In this document: one piece after another, positions 44,126-55,405 of the stretch
Layout of the letters: every line of letters starts with the position of its first letter
How positions within the stretch are numbered: position 1 is the first letter of the stretch
Assembly: GCA_947683625.1 (NCBI GenBank)
Contig: CANTUR010002246.1
Coordinates: forward strand, 1 to 64,000
DNA length: 64,000 bases
Reading direction: 5' to 3'
From: Mallotus nudiflorus
Lineage: Eukaryota; Streptophyta; Magnoliopsida; Malpighiales; Euphorbiaceae
Position numbers and translations under genes: made by a program
Notes under the pieces: generated by a model
Databases searched by the model: none
Told to the model about the DNA's origin: nothing
The model's input: the letters and a program-made list of their open reading frames with translations, nothing else

Positions 44126-45403
44126 TGAACAGAGTCCTAGAGGGGGGTGAATAGGACTATCAAATAAAAATGAGAAATTAAAAGAATTCTTTGCCATAAT
44201 TAAATAGAAGTTGAGAAGGAAGAATGAAGAACACAAAGATTTAAGGAGTTCAGATTCAACAACAATCCTATGTCTCCACCTAACTTATCCCCAAGTTAGG
44301 ATTTTCAATCACCCATAATCTTATTCACAAGATTGAGATTATACAAGATTTTTATGACTCACTCTTATAACCTTACAACATGAGTTTTCAAGGCTCATTC
44401 AAAAAAAAAAAACCCAAGTGCTTCAATGGACAACACTTAAACCAATTCCTTTAGAAATAAATCTCACTTCCCTTCTAATCTAACCAAGATTTAAGATGAA
44501 GAGAAATTCTATTTCTAACACACACCCAACTCTCACAAGAGTTATACAAATAAAAAATTATTTAAGAGAATTTGAGAGCTCAATGAATGCTTAATAATAA
44601 TGAATGATAAATAATTTGTTCACTTTCATTCAGATCTAGAGGTATTTATACTTAAAAATATAGTTTTTGGAGGTACAAATGATGTGTCCAATGTCTATAT
44701 TTTGAATCATTGAAAGTGATGCTGTTAGACAACTATTCATGAATTGAAACCATGATTGGCTACCTAAGAAGTTTAAATTTGCTTATACTTTCTTCATAGA
44801 AGCTGTAGATATTTGAAGTATCTTTCTATATAATTTTGAATCACCTAAATTGGATGTCTTTACCTCAAGATATGTCCAAAATACTAAGAGATATGAAATT
44901 TGAAATGCAAAATACTATCAAACAGCTATACCTAAGTTGAAGCCATGATTTGCTCCTAAAAAAAATTGAATTTGCCTATACTTTCTTCATAAAAGTTGTA
45001 GATATTTTACTTATCATTTCATATCATTTTTAATCACCTTAATTGGGCTTCTATAACTCAAGATACATAAAAAAAATACTAAGAGATGTGCAGTCTGAGA
45101 TGGTAGACATATATGTGGATTTCGACTCAAAATTTGCATAACCAAATGAACTTGGATTTTGACAAATAATCCTAATTCAAAAAGATCAAGATTTCTAGTT
45201 CAAATGTGAAGAAGCTCATTTTCTCATTTAAGAGCTCTAAAGATGTCAAAAGCCTTCTTGAACCTTAGAGGTTCAATTTGCCCGAAAAGTCACTATTCAT
45301 CCAAAAGTGTATATAATTCCGTACACACTTAATTGAAATTGTTAGTATAAAAATTGTTTGTCAATGTCCAAAATTTGGAGTTTGATCATGAAAATGGTCA
45401 ACA
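44126..45403 (-). mobile_element. 5' LTR of minus copia (two internal repeats)
   Basis: TGTTGACCATTTTC to GACTCTGTTCA on the minus strand. Only two of the roughly 190-bp internal units are present (near 44,877 and 45,072). The segment between GGAATTATATA and CACTTTTGG is about 20 bases shorter than in the LTRs at 35,627 and 51,165. The right flank is ACATT, within a diverged Tekay-like LTR. Confidence 0.88.
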
Positions 45404-46553
45404 ACATTAAATGAAGAAGTATATTATTGGTATACTTTAGGTATATTTTTGGTATATGTGACATTTTACTTAGTTTGGTTTTAGTATATAATTTGTATAT
45501 ATATGAAAAATATACATTAGCATGTTTTAGTATATATATATTCATTATATTTGTCATGTATTCAGCATATGCATTTGGTATATTTTTGGTATACATTTAG
45601 TACATAAGTAGTATATCCTTTTCAAATGAATGCCACTTGTATATTAATTATGCATCTTACTATTTTCCATAATTATATGAATGATTTGAAGGATAGTAGT
45701 AGAATGTGCTACCTAGTGGGCTACACTAAAATTGTTACGCAACAGTACGGTAGAACTTGGTTGAGAATTTAATAATTTTTATTGAGATGTTGGTTATTGG
45801 ATAGGCTGACTGCGGATCCTTGGTTGACCGAGTGTACTAGGGGCCAGCCATGCTGGTAGTGACATTGCGGAACCTCGGTTGACCTAGTGTACTCGGGGCC
45901 AGTCTACTACCTTAAGTTGGATAAATGAATACTTGGAGTTTTGATTAAGCTTGTTGGCTAATGATTTTTATGATCGAGGTTGTAAACTGTTGGGGTTCTA
46001 CTATGGTCCTTCAACTAAAATTATTTTTTTCTTTTATTATTTATAAAAATGAATTTTTGCATCTATGTGAAATGTCTGTATATATATTTATATCTATACA
46101 GATGGTTGATCGTATATGATTTAGATTGCATATATATATATTATAATAATTCACTTAGTGAGGTGTGACTTCCCTCAATATTTTTTTTAGGTGATTCCTC
46201 ATCATCAGACCTCAATAGTAGACCTCTATGCCGGACTTCTTTAGTCTCGACTAGATTATGTAAATTATTTATCTAAACTTTATTGTATTCTAGAAAACTG
46301 CAGTAGTAGTGCTTTGTATCTGTAGAATATTATTATTATATGAGACCTTTCTTTGAATATTATATGAAAATATTTTTATTTTATGATATGACATTTAACT
46401 ATTTATTTTAATATCGATTTTAGTTTTAATTCTGATGTATTTTTATTTATTTATTGCATGCATTTTTTTAGGCTTACTACAGGTTCCGGACTCAAAAGAA
46501 CTCTCATTCCCATTCCCTAGCACCAGTCATGACTCTCAGGTTGGGACATGACA
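45404..46553 (+). mobile_element. Diverged Tekay-like LTR fragment (family B), 3' end
   Basis: It has the same order of blocks as the 3' third of Tekay LTRs but with many substitutions: TGCTACCTAGTGGGC, the double hairpin (45,796-45,910, stem GGCTG/CAGCC), the GAGGTGTGA...TCAGACCTC hairpin with TTTTTTTTAG in its loop (near 46,191) and the terminus GGACATGACA. Its left end is cut by the copia LTR. No internal region follows. Confidence 0.8.
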
Positions 46554-48854
46554 AATTATATCCTGATTATTTACTATGAATTTTTAAAGGTTTATGTAAA
46601 AAAACTAATTTTTGGAAAAATTTATATAAATTGGTGAATTTTGTTTTTTAATTGATATTATTGTTAATTAGTGTGTTTTAAATAATTTTGGAATAATAAT
46701 TAGTATTAAAATGATTTTAAGTAATTTTGAGGAATTTTTAGTAAATATTTAGTATTATGTGAATTTTGAATTTATAGGTAAATTATGTGTTTTTATTGAA
46801 ATTATAGTTAAATAACATGTTTTAAATAACTTTGGAATAGCAAATGGTATTAAAATAACTTTTACGAATTATTTACTATTTTTAACTAATTAATACTAAT
46901 TTTTGAAAATATATTCAAATAATAATTTTATATACTATTTTTGTGATTAATTAAGTTTTTGACTATTTTTATTATATATTTAGACTATTTGAGTAATTAA
47001 TTGTGAATTTTACTATTTTATGTTAAATAATTGAAAATTTGGATTTTTATTAATATTATATAATTTATTTGAGATTTTATTTAATTAATGTGAAAATAAT
47101 TATATTTAATGTTTTGTTATTTAAATAAATTGTATTTTGGTATTTTATTAATATTCAGGGATTTAATGATTTTTATTATATTTATTATTTAATATTGATT
47201 TGTGGTGAATTGTGAACCTCGGATGGGAATTTGTATAGTTTGGGGTCCCAATCCGAGGCGTGGAGCTTTATGAATTTAGAAGTGTGTTTGCTTGCAAGAT
47301 CGACTCTACTTTTCAGTAGAGAGATGTTCATTTTACAGAGGAGACTTTGCCAAATTTTCAGTAGAATTCTCATAAAATGTGACGTCGGGTCAATCCTGAG
47401 TTTTAATTCCTAGATCGTGTCTTCCTTTAGAATTCTTAAAAGTATAAGTTAGGAATATATTTTAATTTTATTATTATTTATTTTCTAACTGAACTGAGAC
47501 CGAGGCCTATCGGACCAAGCTCGTCGAGTCAGTCTTGAGGAGTGCAAATTTATGAGTTATTATTTTATATATGCATTGCATATATGATGCATGAAAGTGA
47601 GCTTGCATATTTTCATTATATGCTTAAACATGAATTATTTTATTAAATAATTTAGTATATTTTTGGTATACTTTTAGTATATTTTGGTATATTTTATATA
47701 TATATGTGACATATATGCTTAGTATGTTTTTAGTATATATTTTGTATAAATGTGACATATATAGGTTAGTATGTTTTGGTATATATTCAGTATATTTTGA
47801 CATATGCTCATCATATATAATTGGTATATTTTTGGTATATTTATGGTTTATTTTGTTATATATGTGGCATATATTTGGGATATTTTATTATATGTTCGGA
47901 ATATTTTCGGTATATTCTTCTATATTGTATGTCATTTTATTTTAATTGTGCATTTTATTATTTTCCCATAAATATATGATTCTATTAATGGATATCAATA
48001 GAACATGCTACTTAATGGGCTACACTAGAACTGTTGCGCAATAGTACGGTAGAATTAGGTTGAAATTCTAATATTTATTTATCAAGATGATGGTTATTGG
48101 AAAGGATGACTACGGATCCTTAGTTGACCTAGTGTACTCGGGGCCAGTCATGTTGGTAATGAGATTGCGGATCCTTAGTTGACTAGTGTACTCGGGGCCA
48201 GTCTACTACCTTGAGTTGGATAAATGAATACTTAGAGTTTTGGATAAGTTAGTTGGCTATTAATTTTATGGTTGAGGTTGCGAATATGTTAGGGTTCTAT
48301 TTGATCCTTCACTTAAATTAATTTTTTTTGCATTTATTATATATAAAAGCAGATTTTAGCATCTATGTGAAATGCTTGTATATATATTTATATATATACT
48401 GATGCTTGACTGTATATGACTTTAGGTTGCATGCATATATATTATAATAATTCACTCAATGAGGTCTGATCCCCCTCAATATTTTTTTATAGAAAATTCT
48501 TCTTCTTCAGACCTTAGTAATAGTACTTTACATCCATCTTCTTTAGCCCCGACTAGACTATGTATATTTTATATCTGACTCTTGTTGTAATCTAGAAACT
48601 GTAGTAGTAATGTTATTGTATCAGTAGTGTGTTGTTTTGTATTTTGATATTTCTATATCAGAATACTGTATATATATTTTATTATGATATGAAATTTTAA
48701 GTATTTATTTTTATATCATTTTAAATTTTAATTCTAGCATATTTTTATTTATTTATTGCATGTGTTTTTATTTTTGAGACTTGTTATAGGTTTCGAATTC
48801 GAAAGAATTCCTGTTCCCTAGCGCCAGTCAGGACTCCTAGTTTGGGTCGTGAAA
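46554..48854 (+). mobile_element. Second family B LTR fragment
   Basis: It begins mid-LTR immediately after the end of the first fragment and runs to GGGTCGTGAAA (48,854, the terminal CA changed to AA). It contains the CTCTACT/AGTAGAG hairpin (47,304-47,321), the CATTTTA/TAAAATG hairpin, the GAGACCGAGGCC block (47,497), the double hairpin with stem ATGACT/AGTCAT (48,106-48,151) and the GAGGTCTGA hairpin (near 48,460). The arrangement suggests that the first fragment was inserted in this one. Confidence 0.8.
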
Positions 48855-51159
48855 AGAATATAGGGTTCAAAATAGCTTTACCAATGCTCATCTTAATAGT
48901 ATGGGAAAAAAATTGTCTAGACTTGAAAATCAAGCTTAGAAACCTACAGAACCTTCTGTGTTTATAGGAATGTCAAGTAAAAAGCCTAAGAATCCCCATA
49001 TCAGATCTCTACCAATGCTCAATAAGAAATTGAAAGCAATAAAACTGAATTTTTGTATATTGTAAAAGAACAGCTTAGTAAACTAGATCCTTCTAGTGCT
49101 ACTAGAGAACCTATCATCCCTGACACTCCACAATCTATTAACTAGAGTGTTAGTGCTCTTAATAAAGATCTTGATTCCATCTCTGAAGACAGTGCTTTCC
49201 AGGAATGGTCTCTTGAGATTACTAAACTTCACCTATTGTCTATCCAAGTCATTCAAGTTATATCCAGAGTAAGTTGTCAAGACTAGAGTTAAACAGTCGA
49301 CCCAATGCTTTTATCTAACCTAAGTTTAGTGCCAATTTTGTTTATGAATGGAATATAGATGGCATGTTTGAATATCATATCCTTAATTCTCTTCAACATA
49401 TGACTATGGCATCTAATGCTTATAAAGCCCAAACAGGAACCTTTGATAGGTATGTTGCTAAACTTATCATTGTACATTTCTTTGGTCAGTTGAAAGGCTA
49501 GTGGGATTATCATCTCACTAAGCAACAACAACTAGATATCTTGCATGCTATCCAAACTAATGAAAAAGGTCTACCTATCTTAGACCAAATAGGAAACCCT
49601 ATTCAGGATGCAGTGTCTACTTTGACATTGACCATAGCACTACATTTTGTAGGAGATTCCTCTCATCTAAAAGATAAAATTATTGATATTCTCTCTAACC
49701 TTAGATGTAAGAAATTAAGTGACTTCCAGTGGTATTGGTCAACTTTTCTCACTAGGGTTATGCTTAGGGAAGATTCTAACTAACCTTTTTGGAAAGAAAA
49801 AATCCTTGTAGGTTTACCAACCCTTTTAGGAAAAAGAGTTAAGAATGCCCTTAGACAATCCTCTAACATACATATTATTCCTTATGACCAACTTACCTAT
49901 GGTGAGTTAATCAACACCATAAAAAGGGAAGGTCTTAAAATCTGTCAGGACTTAAAACTCCAAAAACATCTAAAGTGGGAGATGAGAAAGACTATATAGG
50001 AATTAGGAACTTTTTGCAAATAGTTTGAGTATAGTTTCACCTAAAATCCCTCTTGTAAAGGAGATTGCAGTAAGAAATCTTCGAAACCTCCATCTGGTAA
50101 ACTTTATAAGAAATATAGAAGATTTTTCAAGAGAAAGGATACTGAGAAACTTACTATAAGAAACCTCACAAGAAAACCTTTAGGAATAGGAACACTAAAG
50201 TTGATAAAGCCAAAAAATCTAGCATGAGAGATGTAACATGCTACAAATGTGGTAAAAAAGGAACACATCTCTAAATACTATAGAGTCTCCAAAAAAATTT
50301 TAAGACTTAGACTTAGAAGAAGGAACCTTGAACAAGCTTATAGCTTTGTTAACAGAAACCTCCAAGTCTAAAACCAACTTTAAAGAGTTTTTAGGACAAT
50401 ATCATCCTTAGGTAGATGAAATAGCAACTACCTCCTCTTCTGAATCTGAAATAGATTCTAATATCAAAGGCAAGTAACTCAACATGCTTACTAAAGAACA
50501 TACTTTGATTATAGATGTCATTCAACATATAATTGACCCTGATATCTAGAAAAATATCTTAAACAACTTAGGTAATCTTTAGAGAAAGAATTTGAACCTA
50601 AAACTACTGAGTTACCCTTCATTAGTACAATTATATATGACCTTAATACCATTCTTAATAGAAAAAAGCTTAGTAAGAAACCTTGAGGTGATATCTAGGA
50701 ACTTTAAGGTGAGATAAAGACCAAAAAGTCAAAAATAAAATAGTTGAAAAATAAGTAGCAAAAGGATTCTAATCTAATCCAATTCCTTGTCACTAAACTA
50801 GTTAAAGAGTCTAGTGATAGTGATGAGACCAAGGAATTAGAACCTCAATCCTTAGCTAATTTAGATAAAGTCCTAGAAGACTTTCTTTGTGCTTTAAATT
50901 AGATTACCTCAAGAAAATATATTTTAAAGATTTCTATTATTTTTTATAAAGATTTTCAACTTGATACTATAGCTCTGTTTGATACAAGTGCTAATTTAAG
51001 TTACATAAAACCAACATAGTCCTAAACCATTTTCAAGAAAGAACTACAAAAAATCTTTCCTCTGCTAATAGTTCAAAAATGCATATAGATGGTAAAACAG
51101 AAGCTAGTGTTTTAAACAATAGATTTTTGTTAAAAAGTTCTTTCATTTTTTTTCTAATA
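48855..51159 (+). pseudogene. EPRV coat protein, zinc knuckle and protease start, plus strand
   Basis: Caulimovirid polyprotein remnants follow the LTR end. A linker with coiled-coil character (SRLENQ near 48,925) leads to a coat-protein domain (about 49,320-49,990; the clearest open part is 49,541-49,783, with LSDFQWYWSTFLTRVML). A basic tail and a zinc knuckle follow (CYKCGKKG from 50,239, frameshifted by one extra base). After an acidic spacer comes the aspartic-protease active site, read as ALFDTSANLSY near 50,970-51,006, where DTG has become DTS. Stops include TAG near 49,500 and TAA near 49,782. The frame stops at the GTAGT duplication before the copia LTR at 51,165. The rest of a protease of this type is at 35,490-35,626 on the other strand. 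Confidence 0.82.
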
Positions 51160-51164
51160 GTAGT
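51160..51164. repeat. Target duplication GTAGT
   Basis: It directly precedes the plus copia 5' LTR. Its partner in the reverse complement is at 35,622-35,626. Confidence 0.7.
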
Positions 51165-52555
51165 TGTTGACCATTTGCATGATCAAACTCTAAATTTTGG
51201 ACTTTGATAAACAATTTTTATACTAATAATTTCAATTAAGTGTGTAGGGAATTATATACCAAACATATACCAAGCATATACACTTTTGGATGAATAGTGA
51301 CTTTTCGGGCAAATTGAACCTCTAAGATTCAAATCCAAGTTCATTTGGTTATGCAAATTTTGAGTCGAAATCCACGTATATGTCTACCATCTCAGACTGC
51401 ACATCTCTTCGTATTTTGGACATATCTTGAGTTACAGAAGTCCAATAAAGGTGATTCAAAATGATATGAAAATATAAGTCAAATATCTAAAACTTTTATG
51501 AAGAAATTATGGGCAAATTGAAATTTATTTAGGAGAAAATCACGGCTTCAACTTTTATATAGCTATCTGATAGTACTCTATATTTTAGATTGCATAACAC
51601 CTAGTATTTTGGATATATCCTGAGCTAAAGAATCAAATTTAGGTGATTCAAAATGATATGAAAAGATAATTCAAATATATATAGCTTTCATGAAGAAATT
51701 ATAGGCAAATTCAAATTTCTTCAGGAGCAAATCATGGCTTCAACTTGGGTATAGCTGTCTAATAGTATTCTACATTTCAAATTGCATAGCTCTTAGTATT
51801 TTGGACATATATTAAACTAAAGACATCCAATATAGGTGATTAAAAATTATATATAAAGATAATTAAATATCTACAACTTCTATGAAGAAAGTGTGGGCTA
51901 ATTCAAATGTCTTAGGCAACCAATCACGATTTCAATTCATGAATAGCCATCTGACAACATCACTTTCAATGATTCAAAATATAGACGTTGGACTCATCAT
52001 TTGCACCTTCAACAGCTATATTTTTAAGTATAAATACCTATAGAGCTAAATGAAAGTTAAGCAACTTATTTATTATTCATTATTTCTTAAGCATTCATTG
52101 AGCTCTCAAATTCTCTTAAATAATTCTTTATTTGTATATCTCTTATGAGAGTTGGGTGTGTGTTAGAAATAGAATTTCTCTTCATCTTAAATCTTGGGTT
52201 AGATTAGAAGGGAAGTGAGATTTATTTCTAAAGGAATTGGTTAAAGTGTTGTCTATTGAAACACTTGGGTTTTGGTTTTATAAGTGAGCCTTGAAAACTC
52301 ATGTTGTAAGTTTATAAGAGTGAGCCATAAAAATCTTGTATAATCTTAATCTTGTGAATAAGATTATGGGTGATTGAAAATCCTAACTTAGGGATAAGTT
52401 AGGTGGAGACGTAGGATTTTTGTTGAATTCAAACTCCTTAAATCTTTATGTTCTTCATTCTTCCTTCTCAACTTCTATTTAATTCTTACAAAGAATTCTT
52501 TTAATTTCTCATTTTTATTTGATAGCCCTATTCACCCCCCCTAGGACTCTTTTCA
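51165..52555 (+). mobile_element. 5' LTR of plus copia
   Basis: TGTTGACCATTTGC to GACTCTTTTCA. Three internal repeat units start near 51,411, 51,603 and 51,795. It shares the ATACCAAACATATACC segment and the three-unit structure with the LTR at 35,627-37,120. About 110 bp after GATTCAA (51,340) have been lost relative to that LTR. Confidence 0.9.
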
Positions 52556-52779
52556 ATTAGTATCAGAGCTAGTTGTCCCTTACCATTAATTAGGGCAGAG
52601 CACCAATAAGAACTCTCACTTGTGAACTATATCACTGAAGCAGGGCTCTCCGCTCATTGGTGTTGGTGCATCGGTGGAGATGATGGCCAGCTAGTCTGAT
52701 AGGGACCATTAAAAGGTGATATAGGTTGGGTATGACCTATAAACATTTTCAATTGGTATCAGAGCTAGAATACAAGATC
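52556..52779 (+). other. Copia leader with two primer-site copies
   Basis: TAGTATCAGAGC (52,558-52,569) directly follows the LTR. Then TTTTCAATTGGTATCAGAGC is repeated with a perfect TGGTATCAGAGC at 52,754-52,765, about 195 bp further on and just before the gag start. The minus copia has only one site and a short leader. Confidence 0.8.
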
Positions 52780-54583
52780 ATGGGGAGTGAATCACAGAAC
52801 ATCTCTTCTTTTAAACCATTCTTTGATGGTAGTGACTATCCACATTGGAAATTCAAAATAGAATTATATCTTGATTATGATTCCATCAAACTTTGGGACA
52901 TTGTCCTAAGAGGTTGGGAACCACCTACAACTACCATTGATGATGTGGTAACTACTCTTGCAAGAAGCCAATGGAGTATTGATCAAAAGGAGGAAAATCA
53001 CAAAAATAAAAAAGCTATGATTACTCTAGTCTGTTCAATGACAAGAGAAGAAGGAGGCAAGCTTCAACATTACATGTCAGCCAAAGAAATGTGGGAGACC
53101 TTAGAAAACTACTACGAAGGCAACATTCAAGTAAGAAGCAAGAAGGTTCAACTTCATATGTATGAATATAAACTCTTTAAAATAAAGCCTCATGAATCAA
53201 TCACGGAAATGGCAAATCATCTCAATGCTCTCCTCACAACTCTCAAGAAACTTGAAAAACATTTCTCCAAGGAAGAAGTAAACAACAAGATTCTAAGAAT
53301 CCTACCTAAAAAGGATTGGAAATCTCGTGTTACTTTAATTGAGGAAGCTCAAGACCTCTCCACCTTATCAACCGATGTGCTCATTGATAAGCTCTTAACA
53401 CATGAGCTCACTATCAAGCAAAGAGGTGAAGAATAAGAAAAGAAAAAAGAAAAAAAATGGCATTGCTCTAAAAGCTCTTTAAGAAGATAGTGAAGAGGAA
53501 AGCATCAAAGATTCTAATGATGAAGATGGTGACATTGCCATGCTCACTAGGAACTTCAAGAAGTTTTTGAGAAAGAAAAAATTCTCAAGAACAAAAGACT
53601 TCAATAAGAAGTTTGAAGGAGATGGGAAGAAGAAAACTAAGGAGGTTACTTGCTATGAATGCAAGAAATTAGTACATATTAGAAGTGAATGATCCAAACT
53701 CAAATTCAAGAACAAGGAAGCAAAGGACAAGAAGAAGGCATTCAAAGCTACTTAGGATGATTCTTCCAAATTCGAAGAGGAAGAGGAACAACAAGAGGTT
53801 GCTAATCTTTGCTTCATGGCCCTTGAAAATGAAAATAAGGTACCATCTACTTCTTATTCTTCCTTTGATGATTGTGATAATTATTGTGATAATGATGATG
53901 ATGATGATGAGAGCTCTATTATGAGCAAATTACTTGTTAAATACAAAAGCTTATTATCTAAGAAAATACATTATAAGCATGAGTTAGGTAGCTTAAATAG
54001 AGAATTAGAAATTTTAAAAATTAATTTTGCTAAACTTGTTGAATCAAACGAAAAACTTGTTAGTGATGTAAAATCTTTTAATTCTTTGGAAGTTCAACTT
54101 AAGAAAGCAAATGATGAAAATCATAAGCTTTCTAAGGAGGTCTTAGAATTAAAGAATTTCATTACTAAATTTAAGAGAGGAAAAGAAACTTTAGATAGTC
54201 TTCTTGACTCTCAAAAATTTCATGGAGATACCCATGGAATTGGATATAAGAATGGAATGTCTTCATCATCTTCATCACATATTAATTTTGTAAAAGATTC
54301 ACATAATTCCACTCCCTTAACCACTAAATCAAATGAGACTCAAGCTTTCAAAGCTAAAAGATCTCATGTGTTAAATAGATGGAAAAAGTCTTATAAGATT
54401 CATCCTTCATTAACACAAAGAGGTAAGGCTCAAACTAGAGCACCTAAACCTAAGCATGCTTATATGTACATTAGACATAATTATAATAGGCATGCTACAC
54501 AATACAATGCACATAAACATGTTACACAAAATTATCGAAATACACATCACCATTGCCAATGCATGTCTCACTTAATGACATAA
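52780..54583 (+). pseudogene. Copia gag, plus copy
   Basis: The start is set at the ATG of 52,780 (MGSESQNISSF), because the minus copy aligns from there and the earlier in-frame ATG at 52,726 lies in the leader. An open segment to 53,436 encodes the UBN2-type Gag domain that forms the particle. After a TAA, frameshifted sequence includes a zinc knuckle (CYECKKLVHIRSE near 53,652) whose last cysteine is a TGA. The segment 53,816-54,583 encodes a long coiled coil. A second CX2CX4HX4C knuckle, CSYCIIKGHTNNVC, lies at about 54,673-54,714. Confidence 0.87.
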
Positions 54584-54819
54584 AACAATAGGAGATACAC
54601 ACAACACCAAAGGCACGTTGCACACACTAGAAAAGCATTTCATCCTAGGAGGAATAAATTTGAAAATATTGTATGTTCTTATTGCATAATCAAAGGACAT
54701 ACTAACAATGTGTGCTTCTATAGAAGACTGCATATGAATTTACTTCCTACAGATTATCTTGAAACTAACCAACCTAGACCAAGAAAGGTTTAGGTCCAAA
54801 AGAACACTTAAATTGTATT

Positions 54820-55400
54820 GTGTACATGTGCTTGAAATTAATACGAACAAAAAGCAAGTGGTATCTCGATAGTGGATGTTCAAGGCACATGATAGGAGAC
54901 AAAGAGCAATTCAATAAACTTGATGCTAAGGATGGAGGGCATGTTACCTTCGGAGATAATGCAAAAGGAAAAATTATTGGCATTGGAAAAATAGGTAATC
55001 TTCAATCCTTATCTATACATCATGTGTTGTTTGTCGATAGTCTTAAACATAATCTGCTTAGTATAAGTTAATTATGTGATATAGGAAATAAAGTAACTTT
55101 TTATCCTCAAAATTGCTTTGTTAGTAGTCTTGATGAAAACAAAGTTATTTTTAGTGGTGAAAGAGTAGACAATGTTTATGTCATTGATTTGAATAAAATT
55201 GATAACAAAGACATAAAATGCTTACTGGCTATCTCCCATGACACATGGACATGGCATAGAAGATTAAGACATGCAAATTTTGAGCTTTTGAATGAACTTG
55301 TAATTGGTTTACCTAAACTTGAATTCACTAAAGATAAACCTTGTGATGCTTGTTAAAAGGGAAAACAATCCAAGTCCTCATTTAAGCTAAAAAATGTAGT
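54820..55400 (+). pseudogene. Copia protease and integrase zinc-binding region
   Basis: The protease active site WYLDSGCSRHM lies at about 54,860-54,890, within an open segment ending at 55,071. After a stop comes the integrase N-terminal region with WHRRLRH and CDAC (about 55,250-55,355). The sequence is then broken at 55,405 by the solo LTR. Confidence 0.88.
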
Positions 55401-55405
55401 GTCCA
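55401..55405. repeat. Target duplication GTCCA (left)
   Basis: Matches GTCCA at 58,780-58,784 on the other side of the solo LTR. Confidence 0.95.

Larger units (their letters stand above)
35627..45403 (-). mobile_element. Ty1/copia element (Sire/Maximus-like), minus strand, 9.8 kb
   Basis: From right to left: 5' LTR (44,126-45,403), degenerate primer site, gag, protease, integrase, RT, RNase H (pol stop at 38,984), a 1.9-kb 3' noncoding region with repeated polypurine blocks, and a 3' LTR (35,627-37,120). The two LTRs differ in length and repeat number (1,278 versus 1,494 bp) and the flanking five bases do not match. It may therefore be a recombinant of two copia insertions (see findings). 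The Sire-like call rests on coiled-coil Gag, RT sequence style and GGGGGAG blocks after pol. Confidence 0.85.
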
